From Ctena decussata (taxonomy: Eukaryota; Mollusca; Bivalvia; Lucinida; Lucinidae): DNA of 64,000 bases. The DNA lies in assembly GCA_963989385.1 (NCBI GenBank), contig OZ022500.1, positions 106,619,842 through 106,683,841 of the forward strand. The letters are read 5' to 3'. The position numbers were made by a program, and so were the translations under genes. This document shows positions 22,922 through 33,229 of this stretch, piece after piece (the stretch's first letter is position 1; each line of letters begins with the position of its first letter). The notes under the pieces were generated by a model, which was not told the origin of the DNA, searched no databases, and saw only the letters and a list, made by a program, of their open reading frames with translations.

Positions 22922-22990
22922 ATCGAGGTGTATCCACATTTTGAAGAAAACAATGCCCTGGCTAAAAATGTGGATACACTCCTGGACCTA
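22922..22990. repeat. Short foldback around GTGTATCCACATTTT
   Basis: CGAGGTGTATCCACATTTTG (22926) faces AAAATGTGGATACACTCC (22967): about 17-bp arms and a 25-base loop. Confidence 0.6.
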
Positions 22991-23154
22991 CACAGAGACC
23001 ATGTGGAAACCTCCTAATCTCCATAAGTCAAACTTTTTTTATAGAAGGGGTATGGGTTAGTGAGTGGACCTGTATCTAATTTAGGAGAGGAATCTTAGCA
23101 GACATTTATGCCTTGCCAAAGTCTTTCAGGTGTAAATAAGAATTCAGGTGAATG

Positions 23155-23440
23155 GGTACACAATCATTTTTTCATGCCCTTTTTTTTTAAAGGTCTGTGT
23201 ATTTGTGTGTGTGTGTGTGTGGTGGGGTGTGGGGGTACACATTCATATTTTCATGCCTTTTTTTTTAAAGGTCTATGTATTTGTGTGCCTGTGTGGTGGG
23301 GTGTGGGGGTACACCTTCATATTTTCATGCCTTTTTTTTTTAAAGGTCTGTGTATTTGTGTGTGTGTGTGGTGGGGCGTGGGGGTACACATTCATATTTT
23401 CATGCCTTTTTTGCAAAGGTCTTTGTATGTGTGGGGGGGG
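23155..23440. repeat. ~85-bp tandem repeat with GT-rich core, four copies
   Basis: Each unit reads TTTTCATGCC, a T-run, AAAGGTCTGTGTATTTGTGT, a GTGTGTG tract and GGTGGGGTGTGGGGGTACAC. Units differ mainly in GT-tract length. The long overlapping frames here are a by-product of the repeat. A G-run (23433-23447) follows. Confidence 0.85.
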
Positions 23441-23611
23441 GGAGGGGGAAAGGGGAGGGCTGGATTTTTTTGCCTCCTTTCCTTTAAGAGTTGACACCCA
23501 CTGAGAAGAGAAGCAAACATACAAACAACAGAGTTGCTTCCCATGAAAGTATACCCGTTCATCTTAAAAGCTCTACTTTTATTCAGAAAATTTTGACCAG
23601 GAATTTCTTAC

Positions 23612-23735
23612 TTTTTCATTGCAGCATTTATTGCAGACAACTCTACCACACTGCCTACAGTGGTGCCTTCTCTTCAGTCCCCCAAATTTACTGTTACAAA
23701 CACAGCATGCTTGAGCAGACTCATCTGGCTGCCAG
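23612..23735 (-). CDS. FYVE gene, exon 2 (core of the FYVE zinc finger)
   Basis: A 124-bp minus-strand exon, acceptor GCTTTGATTTTCAG, donor GTAAGAAATTCC. It completes the split codon F41 and encodes residues 42-82. WQPD (42-45) is the N-terminal WxxD motif, CCVC gives the first zinc pair (C51, C54), KRRHHCRQCGRVVC is the RRHHCR core with C67, C70 and C75, and C78 follows. With C97 and C100 of exon 3 all eight cysteines are present. FYVE fingers of this type bind phosphatidylinositol 3-phosphate on endosomes, so a membrane-trafficking role is inferred. The C-terminal helical part differs from FYVE proteins that I can name, so no symbol is given. Confidence 0.92.
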
Positions 23736-23784
23736 CTGAAAATCAAAGCAAACTCCTGTAAAAATTCTAACTACTAAAACAAAA

Positions 23785-24004
23785 GAGCCACAAAGTGGTT
23801 GTGCGCCCAGTGCAGACTCAGATCAGCCTAGGCATCTGCCTAGCTTGATCAGACTCTATGCTAAGCCCTTAAAAGGTAGCTAGGGGTCTAAGCCACCTCC
23901 ATGTGGACAGAGAAGACTCTGATCAGACTGGGCAGATGCCCAGGCTGATCTGAGTCTGCGCTGGGTGCACAACCACTTTGTTGGTTTTCGCATCTCGCAG
24001 CTCA
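23785..24004. mobile_element. GAGCCGCGACATGAC MITE, copy 3
   Basis: Ends GAGCCACAAAGTGGTTGTGC and TTTTCGCATCTCGCAGCTCA. The left end lacks the usual GACAAAACCAA block. The nested CTGGGCAGATGCCCAGG stem is intact. Confidence 0.75.
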
Positions 24005-24198
24005 AATGAGCAAACATTGCTTTGCTTGCCATTCCATTTGTTTCTTTTAGATGCATTACTGCAATGACAAACTTAACTGTTTAATTCTTTAAACAATTAT
24101 GGTAATTTATGTTTCCCAATTTTTAGAGTTTTTATGCTATGTATAAATATCACTGAAATCCTCTCACAATTTAAAAAAGATTGTTCTGAAATGTTTTC

Positions 24199-24201
<3 letters not shown>

Positions 24202-24272
<71 letters not shown>
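24202..24272. repeat. (AC)n microsatellite, about 35 repeats
   Basis: Uninterrupted CA dinucleotides for about 70 bp; likely highly variable in length. It is intronic to the FYVE gene. Confidence 0.95.
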
Positions 24273-24276
<4 letters not shown>

Positions 24277-24368
24277 AACATGGTGATTCTAGACGTAAAT
24301 GGACCACAGCATATATTCAATTTTCATTATGTATTAAATACAAATTCACGGTTGTGCCTAGTCCCAAA

Positions 24369-24640
24369 GGCACCCCGATAGCTCAGTTGGAAGCGAGATT
24401 TACCTACAAACCGTAAACTGGCTACATACCTCTACCGTGTCGGTTCAAAACCTGCGCTGGCAAGTATGAATGGTTGGCTGTTCCTTTCGGGGTTGCGGTG
24501 GTTTCACAGAGTATTTCCCAGCCCCTATATAGCTGAGAACTACTTCTGGCTTTCTTCCACCACAGAACAGTCCTCTGATGTAATGATCAAATATGATTTA
24601 ATTGGAGTATGAAGGAAAACAAATGTTTGGGGGACACCAC
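24369..24640 (+). mobile_element. tRNA-derived SINE
   Basis: The head CCGATAGCTCAGTTGGAAGC looks like a tRNA A-box, and TCGGTTCAAAACCTG is a degenerate B-box. The body holds CGGGGTTGCGGTGGTTTCAC and TCCACCACAGAACAGTCC. It differs from the other SINEs in the window. It is oriented opposite to the FYVE gene. Confidence 0.6.
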
Positions 24641-24894
24641 TGTCCCTTAGGGATGCCAGTACATGAAACACAGTCTGATCTTTTTAAGGTTGCTTTGACA
24701 AATGTTCTATTTTGAAAAGGCAATCAGTGACTTCAAATGGGTAGGCAAATGGCCCCATGGCTGCCTCTAGGCACAACACTTCACACTGAACAGACAATCA
24801 TCATAGAATCACTGTAAAAACCTTCCATGAAACACTGAACTGTAATTGTGGAACTCAGTTATTATACTTACAAAGTTTACTAAAAGATGTAATT

Positions 24895-25132
24895 GAGCTG
24901 CGACACAACAAAACCAACAATGTAGCATGTGCGCCATGCACAGACTCAGATCAACCTGGGCATCCACCTAGTCTCATCAGAGTCTTAGCTGTCTGCATGG
25001 AGGTAACTTAGACCCTTAGCTACCTTTTAAGTGCACTGCAAAGACTCTGATCAGACTGGGTGGATGCCCAGGCCGCTCTGAGTCTTCGCTGGGTCACAAG
25101 CCACTTTATTGGTTTTGTCATGTCGCGGCTCA
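24895..25132. mobile_element. GAGCCGCGACATGAC MITE, copy 4
   Basis: Ends TGAGCTGCGACACAACAAAA and GTTTTGTCATGTCGCGGCTC. It lies only 20 bp beyond the splice donor of the first coding exon of the FYVE gene. Confidence 0.8.
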
Positions 25133-25151
25133 TATATATAGACATATTTAC

Positions 25152-25280
25152 AATCTTCTAACAAGCTTGAAATCTGGATTCTTATAAACTAGTTGATCAC
25201 CATCTACTTGTGCAGGGAAGAATATCTGTTCTTCCAGTCGAATCTCTTTTGTCTGCTGGGATGTCATGGTCATCTTAGAA
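25152..25280 (-). CDS. FYVE gene, first coding exon
   Basis: A 129-bp minus-strand exon with acceptor TTTTGTTGTTTCAG and donor GTAAATATG. Translation probably starts at the ATG at 25273-25271 (context AAGATGA), giving MTMTSQQTKEIRLEEQIFFP, AQVDGDQLVYKNPDFKLVRR and two bases that complete F41 in the next exon. A second ATG two codons on (ACCATGA) is also usable. Because the exon starts with an acceptor, at least one 5' UTR exon must lie at higher coordinates; 32308-32264 is a candidate. The KNPDFKLVRRFW lead-in runs directly into the FYVE WxxD motif. MITE copies lie within 20 bp of the donor. Confidence 0.82.
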
Positions 25281-25599
25281 CTGAAACAACAAAACAAATG
25301 AATCATTGTGATCGTTCTCTGTTATATCTGCTAAATTTTACTCTGATCTTGGAAGCCACCAATCATTAAAAGCTCTGTAGTCAGTGAAGCTGGTTGTCAT
25401 TAATATAGAACATAATTATGTTATGCACTAGTCATTTGTAACCACGGCCCCACATCCCCGGGGAATAGCGGGGACTTTGACTTTTTTCCCAGCAAATCCC
25501 TGCTAGAAGCCCCGCACTGCGAAGACAAGCAGATGGTAAAATCTCGGCTAAATGACCCCGCACTGCGGGGCTCAAGCGGATGGTTGACCATGGACAAAT

Positions 25600-26120
25600 A
25601 CCATTGTTGACCATGGTGAGAGGTATTCCATGGTGGTCTATTATAAGACCATAAAAAATAAGTAACATTCAGTTTAAACAAAAGTCGCTTTTATTTCATA
25701 ACATACGATTCCTGTAGGCATATATGTCTACCATTGATGACCCTGGTCTACCATGGTGCTGTGTTCAACCATGGTTGACCATTCTCACAAATTGCAGCAG
25801 ATACAGGTTAACAGTGATAGACCTGTCCCTATCATCGTTCAGGGTCAACCATGGTTGGAAAAAAATGATCAGGGTTGACCATGATCAAAACATGGTTGGC
25901 CATGGTCAAATATGGGGGGGATAAAAAATTCATAAGGTATGACCATGGTCAACCATGGTTGGCAATGGTCAACCATTTTTGGTGATGGTGTACAATTGCC
26001 AACCATGGTCCAGACAATGACTATCATTGTATTTGATGGTTGACCATGAAAACATGGTAGACCACCAAAAACCATCAAAACCTTTGGTGGGCATGGTTGA
26101 CCATGGTCATCATTTCGCCT
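25600..26120. repeat. CCATGGTTGACCATGGTC-rich patch
   Basis: ACCATGGT, TTGACCATGG and GGTCAACCAT recur about twenty times in both orientations at irregular spacing over 500 bp. Because the motif is self-complementary, many alternative hairpins are possible. The six-frame frames here are by-products. Confidence 0.75.
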
Positions 26121-26199
26121 AAGTTGCTTTGATACAAAACTCATACACTTTGAAAAAGAACCATCTCACTGATCTGTCTTGCAAGACTGCTTCAGACTC

Positions 26200-26640
26200 T
26201 TGTAGTTATGAAGCTGATCCATTTAGAAACAGCTGAGAAAATGTGGCAACACCATTTTCCCCATTATAAGTACATGGGGATTTTTTCGGACACTCAAGGG
26301 CAACTAACTCCACAATCCATGGTTGAATCAGGCCATTTGAAATTCAAACTCTTCCGAGATTTTATGGTAGTCTTTGTAACATGCAAGAACAAAGAAGATC
26401 TGGTCAAAACTGAAAGCGCTAGAGTGGCCACAACACTTCCCCCATTATAACACTATGGGAGGGTTGCCATGGAAACAAGAGTTCCAATCCGAAATGACCC
26501 AGAACCTAATGAAGCTTTTTCCCTTAATACCCCAAGGATGCTTATGATAAAATTTAGTTGTAATCAACCTGTCATCAAATGATTGCAGAGAGAGAGACAC
26601 ACACAGATGCAGGACCTTGGCTCAGGTGAGCTAAAGCATT
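26200..26640. repeat. Dispersed repeat ending GGCTCAGGTGAGCTAAAG
   Basis: Two units share CCATTATAAG-ACATGGG / CCCATTATAAC-ACTATGGG blocks. The last part has an AGAGAGAGACACACACAG tract and then GGCTCAGGTGAGCTAAAG, the same terminus as the repeats ending at 16267 and 29390. Confidence 0.55.
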
Positions 26641-26886
26641 TATATAGCTTTTAATTTCAGAAATAAAGCCCCAAAAATAGTTTTGTTTTGTTGTTTGCTT
26701 GACGTCCCAGTCAACAATTTTTCAGTCACGTGGGGACCGAGCCACCGCTTCCTGGGTATTATGTTGCGATTACATTTTAAAAGACAGACAGTAGGTCGAC
26801 AAGAATGGTCAGCCGACAAGAATTTTGCATGTTTATCATCTGATACCGCTCTTGTTGTCTGACTGGAGCAATAACATTAAAATATA

Positions 26887-27236
26887 CCTCGCGGATTAGG
26901 CCTAGAAAAAAAGATATTTGTTTAGGGTAACACCTCGATAAAAGTTAGGTACCTTTCTAATCTTTTTTTTAAATTCTTTTTTAGCCTTACATTAACTTTA
27001 AAAAGGGTTGTGACATCCCATCAAGATTACATGTATTTAAATCATTTTAGGAATATGCTATTCATTGAAGTACATGTATGTAGAGTAGCTATTTTACATG
27101 ATTCCTGGACTTTTTTTCAGTTCAAGAGGATTTATTTCAACATGCCAAAAAATTAGGATCACTCAGAAAAACTAGGAAGGGTCTGGTTACCCGAAACAAA
27201 CCTTTTTTTCTAGGCCTACTCTTTATCAACCGCGAG
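26887..27236. mobile_element. MITE with CTCGCGG-TAGGCCTAGAAAAAA ends
   Basis: Left CTCGCGGATTAGGCCTAGAA then GTTTAGGGTAAC; right GTTACCCGAAACAAACC then TTTCTAGGCCTACTCTTTAT and CAACCGCGAG, the near complement. About 345 bp, non-coding. Confidence 0.65.
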
Positions 27237-27524
27237 TTTTTCTATCATCTGACCGTCGTCCGAAAAACAGCCGACTACATTTACATTTGGTGCAGCTATC
27301 AACGGCCTATAAAATCAGTTCAGTCAGCCGACAGTCAAAAAGGTCATCGCCTGACAGTCCGCGTGTTTCAGTGGTTAATTTTTATTAGCTGTTTATTAGA
27401 AGTTGACCAACTATTGGCCGATGCCAAACCGATGACCAAAACTTCAAAACTGTTGGCCGTTAAAAAAAAATAACACATTTAGTTATAATTTTTTTCTATC
27501 TACCAACAAAAAAACCCAAAAAAA

Positions 27525-29390
27525 CAAGAGGTCCATGATGGACCTAAATCGCTCACCTGAGTAATGATGAAATAACATGGAAGATCATCTATTTGATGAT
27601 GGTTCAATTGGAGCAGTTTTGCACTTTCTAATCTATATTCTGACAAAGTTTCATGAAGATTGGATCAAAACTTTGCCCTCTAGAGTGTACACAATGTTTT
27701 TCTAAGATCTGACCTGGCGATCTAGTTTTTGATCAGACATTATTCAGTTTCAAACTTGGCCTACATTTCATGAAGATAAACATTCTGACAAAGCTTCATG
27801 AAGATTCAATGCAAAATAAAGCCACAATTGTGTACACAAGGCTTTTCTATGATTTGACCTAGTGACCTAGTTTTTGACCTGACAAGACCAAGTTTCCAAC
27901 TTAGCCTAGATTTCATTAAGATAATCATTCTGACAAAGTTTCATGAAGATTGAACCATAACTGTCCCCTCTGGAGTATCCACAATGTTTTTCTAAGGTTT
28001 GACCTAGTAACCTAGTTTTTGATACAACATGACCCAGTTACATCCTCGGTCTAGATTTGTTGGAGATAAACATTTTGACAAAGGTTCATGAAGATTGGAA
28101 CTAAACTGTGCCCTCTAGAGCAGTCACATGTTTTTTCTCAGATCTGACCTAGTGACCTAGTTTTTGACCTGACATGACCTAGTTTCAAATTTGGTCTATA
28201 TTTCATAAAGATAAGCTTTCTGACAAAGTTTCATGAAGATTGGATCATAACTATGCCCTCTAGAGCAGTCACATGGTTTTTCTCAGATCTGACCTTGTGA
28301 CCCCACATGACCCAGTTTTAATATAGTCCTAGATTGTATAAGGATAAACATTCTGACAGACAAAGTTTCATGAAGATTGGATCATAAATGTGCCCACTAG
28401 AGTGTCTACAAGGTTTTTCTAAGATTTGACTTAGTGACCTAATTTTTGACCCCACATGGCCCAGTTTCAAAATTGGTCTAGATTTCATTAAGATAAACAT
28501 TCTGACAAAGTTTCATGAAGTTTGGATTATAACTGTGCCCTCTAGAGTGTACACAAGGTTTTTCTAAGATTTGACCTTGAGACCTAGTTTTTGACCCCAC
28601 ATGACTCAGTTTCAATCTTGGCCTAGATTGTATAAGGATAAACATCCTGATACAGTTTCATGAAGATTGGATCATAACTGTGCCCTCTAGAGTGTCTACA
28701 AGATTTTTCTAAGATTTGACCTAGTGACCTAGTTTTTGACCCCACATGACCCAGTCTCAATTTTGGTCTAGATTTTATTAAGATAAATATTCTGACAAAG
28801 TTTCATGACAATTGGATCAAAAGTGTGCCCTCTGTGTCATTCTAAGATTTATTTCTATTTTTAGCTCTGGCGGCCATGTTGTTCAGCGGAGTGGAGCCGT
28901 TTTAGCAATTTTGGTTCAGGGCCATAAGTCAAACATTTCTGTAAAATTATTTTGAAATCGAGCCATTGGCTTCGGAGGAGATGTCTTTTAAAGGTTTTTC
29001 TATTTTTAGATTTCTATTTTTAGCTCTGGTGGCCATTTTGTTCAGCGGAGTGGAACCGTTTTAGCAATTTTGGTTCAGGGCAATGAGTCAAACATTTATG
29101 TGAAATATTTTTTGAAATAGAGCCATTGGCTTCAGAGGAGATGTCGTTTAAAGGTTTTTTCTATTTTTAGTTCTGGCGGCCATTTTGTTCAGTGGAGCGG
29201 AACCATTTTAGCAATTTTGGTTCAGGGCTATAACAGAAACATTTGTGTGAAATTATTTTGAAATTGGCCTACTGGTCTAGGAGGAGATGTCGTTTGAAGA
29301 AATTGTTGACGACGGACGGACGGACAGACGACGGACAAATATCGATCACAATAGCTCACCTTGAGCACTTCGTGCTCAGGTGAGCTAACA
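27525..29390. repeat. 1.9-kb repeat of ~143-bp and ~146-bp tandem units
   Basis: Starts CAAGAGGTCCATGATGGACC-TAAATCGCTCACCTGAG. About nine units carry TTTCATGAAGATTGGATCAT and GACCTAGTGACCTAGTTTTTGA (27590-28850), followed by three units with GCGGCCATGTTGTTCAGCGG and TTTTAGCAATTTTGGTTCAG (28862-29270). It ends with GACGGACGGACGG, GAGCACTTCGTGCTCAGGTGAGCTAAC. The terminal architecture matches 14280-16267, although the unit sequences differ. Confidence 0.85.
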
Positions 29391-29499
29391 ACATCCAAAA
29401 TCTGGCACATTGTCCGTGCCTAGCGACCAATTAACCCCATCGACCAATGGTTGGGTCGGTCAGTTGACAAGAAAAAGGTTATGTTTTATCAGTACTTTT

Positions 29500-29590
29500 G
29501 GGGAGTAAATGTGTCTTGCTCAAGGACACATTACGGCGACCCGGCTAAGGATCAAACCCCTGTCCTCTTGCTCCGTGGCCCTCATCAAAT
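29500..29590. repeat. Conserved-looking CTTGCTCAAGGACAC motif
   Basis: TGTCTTGCTCAAGGACACAT, then GGATCAAACCCCTGTCCTC, resembles a widespread animal interspersed-repeat module (LTR-independent). Identity uncertain. Confidence 0.3.
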
Positions 29591-30679
29591 AATGTTTTTT
29601 GTTGTTTTTCAAAAAGAAGAAAATAGTATCCCCTGCATATCAACCAAGCTTAAAATTCTGTGTCAGTATAAAACATCAAAAACTGGCCATGATAGCTTTG
29701 TCGGTAGGGATGTTGGCTGGGATGCAAGGAACACCACAATCAATTCTTTCGTCACGTACATCTTTGGTGAAGATTTGGACAGGAAAATATTTCTGCAGTC
29801 AATCTTCCTCTTCTTCCACTAGTTGTCAGTTGATTTGGAAAAAGTGCACTATATACTAGTATACTGCCTCTTTGAGCGTCTTGCCCAGGAACAGTGTGGT
29901 GTCCTGGTTTGGCTACATGGATGCATAACCGCATGGCCAAACTGCTTTGACTGCATAGATGCACAGGCTTATTTGAATCTCTTTAACAATACTGGCATAC
30001 AGTTTCAGATACATACCATTTTCCTTTGGCTTTGGTTTGTGTGGCAATTTTAACATTCACAGTTATTTCAGGTATGGTCGAGACAGCCCAACAGATACTG
30101 TGTCAAATCTTGTTCATTTGCATGTCTAGTCACAACTAAAGTAGCAGATATTATTAACCAACAAAGCTCTTTTATGTGAGAAAATGTTTACAACCGCGAA
30201 ATACATGACACATTTTTTCGATTGCTATTTTCTGTGTCAATAAAGCATTGTCAGCAGATCTTATGAAAGATACATGATCCAACAACCGAGGAAAGTTTGT
30301 TGTCGTATATGAGAAGGGGCAATTGTCATTTAATTTTCGTGAAATCTTACTTTTATAACCTCTGCACAAAGCGCCGTTATCATTCATCACCATTTTTTTT
30401 TTTTTTTTTACAGCTCGCGAGATCTCGTCCAAGCCCGGGAAATTCTCAGCTAAAACCCGGTTCTTTCGCCGGTAAAACATGATACAAGAACGGGTATTCT
30501 TCGGCTAATGCCTAGGCTGTAATCCCCGCTATTTTGGCGCGAAAACAAAACCACCGCATTCAACCGCCACTGCCTGGACATCGCGAAGGTAAAAACTCGG
30601 CACATTTCCCCCGCTATCCCCGACCCTCCCCCGGGGGTGGGGGGGCCGTGATTACAAATGACTAGTGCATTTTTCATGT

Positions 30680-31800
30680 ATACCAGTTACCATACCTATC
30701 ATAATATAATTATCAAATGATTGAGCAATATTAAGGAATCACCCGACCCAAAACTCTATGTGTTAGACAGTGATTGGCAGACTAGCAAACAGTAGAGACC
30801 CTGACCAGACCACTTTTTAAAGATTATCAGAGTCTGTGGGTCTGGCACTTATCTGTAGATAACTCATCTAGGAATCCAGTACCAGACACTGAGTCAATCC
30901 TATGAAGACTGGCTTGGGTTCTGGTAGTATCATATTCCACTGCATAAAATATAGCCAACTTTTGTCAGTTTTGCACAAATCCTATCTTTTAGGCATAAAA
31001 TCTCTTGATAACATAAAAAATTAAATAAAAATACAGCTGCCCTTTGTCAACTAAAAGGGACAAAGACTGATGATATTTATTCACCCTTATCAGATATTTA
31101 TTCTTGAAAATTATCAGTGCTATGAATATTTAAATTATGCCTATTTTCACTGACTTCTGACATTTTTCTTCGACCTCAATTTACACTGTCAAGAGGTACT
31201 TCTGTCCAATTAAGCATTTAAAATGTTAAAGTGGAATTCAACAAAGTGGTAGTTGAAGAAAACAAAGCAAATATTCATATACCTTTATTTATTTACAGGT
31301 AAAACAAAAGTGGAATGCAAAACAACAAATTCAAATGACTATCAGCAGAAAGCCTAGATCAGCAGATGGTCTGTTCATCCTTTAATGGTCTTACTTTTAC
31401 CATATCTACTTTCTCTTTCAACATATAAATTCCAGGAAAATTGAACCTTCAGTCTTCTAAAAATAGAATTATGTAGACATTACATCTTTAAACAGACAGC
31501 TCGCCTTGACAAACATCTTGAAACAGGTCAACCAAAAAACCAGCGATTATCACCCAAGAAACAAACAATGTATTGCCTGTATACAGGTATACATAACCTG
31601 CCAAACACCCTTCTTAAAAGACTCAGCCCTGTGACGAACACTGGTCCCCGACCGAATACTAATAACCACTCCCATAAAAAGTTGCCACCCGAGTTCTGAG
31701 TGTTGCGATCCTACCTGATTCTAATTACTGTCTAACAGCTAAACCTGATGTTATGAAGTAACTTGATATTTTTCCTGACAGCGTAATAGTTTGTCATTCT
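30680..31800. other. Unannotated stretch
   Basis: AT-rich; no exon pair or repeat recognised. TAATCAGGTAG-type splice-like sites occur, but no supporting frame was found. Confidence 0.4.
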
Positions 31801-31839
31801 CCAAGAATGCCATTTTAACTACTTCCAAGTACTAAGCAC

Positions 31840-31985
31840 TTTGACAGCATTTCCCGCGGGAACGCCCACTGAATGCGTTCGGCATACCCACCTGAGTAAC
31901 ATTTGGCTTTACACCGGAGTCTTTGCCATCTGTGACTGGAGTATGCATGCATGCGCGGCGTGGGGTGCTCGTGGTTCAGTTCTTT
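31840..31985 (+). promoter_or_regulatory. CpG-rich stretch upstream of the small-protein gene
   Basis: Locally GC-rich with CCGCGGGAACGC, GAATGCGTTCGGC and TGCATGCATGCGCGGCG. GCATGCGC is like a half of the NRF-1 site common at genes for mitochondrial proteins. This is an inference from motif and position only. Confidence 0.3.
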
Positions 31986-31988
31986 GGG

Positions 31989-32156
31989 ATGAGCTGGAAA
32001 AGGTTCATATGCTTTCTGGCTGCTGGAGTTGCTACTGGACATTATAAATATGAAACTAGGAGCATGACTGATATTCTTGAGGAATCATTTCCTGAATGCT
32101 TTAAACATGTTAAACCTGTGCCAGCCAAGACTGAAAACTACAGAAATTCAACCTAG
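31989..32156 (+). CDS. Small one-helix protein, 55 residues
   Basis: Uninterrupted frame, ATG to TAG, inside a longer open frame that starts upstream at 31923. The product from the 31989 ATG begins MSWKRFICFLAAGVATGHYK, continues YETRSMTDILEESFPECFKH and ends VKPVPAKTENYRNST. Residues 5-16 are hydrophobic with a small-residue AAGVATG patch and flanking basic residues, followed by an acidic/amphipathic helix. This layout is typical of single-pass mitochondrial inner-membrane micropeptides, but I cannot name a family. The frame may be one exon of a spliced gene: an acceptor-like TGCTCGTGGTTCAG ends just before it (31978). No AATAAA lies close downstream. A putative minus-strand exon lies about 100 bp beyond its stop. 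Confidence 0.5.
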   Translation: MSWKRFICFLAAGVATGHYKYETRSMTDILEESFPECFKHVKPVPAKTENYRNST

Positions 32157-32263
32157 GCGTTTTGCCTCACTTAGAAATGCGTCGTGCCCCAGTGGTGGGG
32201 CAAAACGCCCAGAATATTTAAAAATATAGAAATATAAATTCTGTAATTATGTTAAAATCCTAC

Positions 32264-32308
32264 CATATTTGCAGATTCAAGTGCCATATTTGTGGACAAC
32301 TTTGTTTC
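32264..32308 (-). other. Possible small exon, perhaps 5' UTR of the FYVE gene
   Basis: Minus strand: acceptor CTTTTCTGTTGCAG, 45 bp, donor GTAGGATTTTAAC. Spliced directly to 25280, the ATG at the centre of this exon (ATGGCACTTGAATCT) would give a nine-codon upstream frame stopping at TTC TAA; the main ATG follows seven bases into the next exon. Alternatively it codes ETKLSTNMALESANM in another gene. Confidence 0.35.
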
Positions 32309-32963
32309 CTGCAACAGAAAAGTTTATTCCGATTAAGATCAGTTAACCAGGGGTGTGATATGGGTGTCTCTCAAACAAAGAAGAAAGGAGAGTAGATTGA
32401 CACATCGCTATTAAGGGTCTATAAAGGTAAGGCTGCTTTTACATACAAATGACCTCATTAGCCCTGGCAGGAACAGCAGAGCACACCATTCTTTACCATT
32501 TTGAACAAATACCATATGTCAGGACTGACGCCTGTAAGTCCAGCTATCCCAGACAGTCAAAAATTAGAATTCACTTACTTCTCCTCTTATTTCCTTTGCT
32601 GAAGTTTCTGAGGATTGCATCTTCAAATTTCTTTGGTAAGATCAAGAGATTAGGTTTCCTAGTCCATCATCCCCCCCCCCCGCTCCTTACCACTAACCCC
32701 TTGTGATATAAGTGTGATCATCCCGCCTTCCACCCCTATCCCCACTCACCCACCCACACGCACCGCCCCAGCTCCTCACCATTCACTCCTCGTGACAAAA
32801 GTCTGCATGATGTTTCATCAGTAAATTAATCTTAAAAATAGTCGGTAAATGGCTATACATAGCTAACGTTTTATTGTAACATCTAATCTAATATATCACA
32901 TAACATTGTGATGTCGTTGTTGGGTACCACAGATGACCTTAATGTCCATAATCGCTACCCAGA

Positions 32964-33229
32964 GCCGGGCCGGGTAGCGCAATCGGTAGGGCACCTGACT
33001 CGTAAGTCAGAGGTCCTGGGTTCGAATCCCGGTCTGGCCACATACTTTCGTTTCTCCTTCCGCTGATTCAAGGGCAGTTGTCAGTTACTGGCGAAAGTAT
33101 GTGCACTTAGTACTGGTTAACCGCTTAGGAGGTCTAAGCCTGCCCAAGAATAGTGTGGTTAGGTTAACTGACCGTCCCGACATGACCTTAGTTGTTTACC
33201 GTGGACGTTAAGCATCAAATCAATCAATC
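32964..33229 (+). mobile_element. tRNA-derived SINE (GCCGGGCCGGGTAGCGC head), copy A
   Basis: The head resembles a tRNA: A-box GTAGCGCAATCGGTAGG, stem CTGAC/GTCAG around TCGTAA, and B-box GGGTTCGAATCCC. The body runs CATACTTTCGTTTCTCCTTC to GACCGTCCCGACATGACC, and the tail is GTGGACGTTAAGCATC then (AATC)n. The six-base anticodon loop and the missing 3' acceptor complement show it is not a working tRNA. It differs from copy B at 46792 by few changes and by three bases missing (CAAGGGC against CAAGAAGGGC). Its tail abuts a LINE fragment. Confidence 0.85.

Larger units (their letters stand above)
25423..30670. mobile_element. Possible 5.2-kb element with inverted ends ATGCACTAGTCATTTGTAAC
   Basis: ATGCACTAGTCATTTGTAACC-ACGGCCCC at 25423 faces CACGGCCCCCCC..TTACAAATGACTAGTGCAT inverted at 30642-30670. 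Subterminal GC-rich motifs (ATAGCGGGGA; CGGCTAAAT, CTCGGCAC) lie at both sides (25445-25570, 30410-30640). No transposase was found between them; the interior includes other repeats. Alternatively the two ends belong to two separate incomplete copies. Confidence 0.4.

Noticed and set aside
23108..23504. Two long overlapping plus-strand frames (128 and 118 codons)
   Set aside because: They translate the 85-bp GT-rich tandem repeat in two frames.
32964..33040. tRNA-Thr(CGT)-like gene (also at 46792)
   Set aside because: The anticodon loop is six bases and no 3' acceptor strand pairs with the 5' end. Both copies continue into an identical SINE body, one with target duplications.
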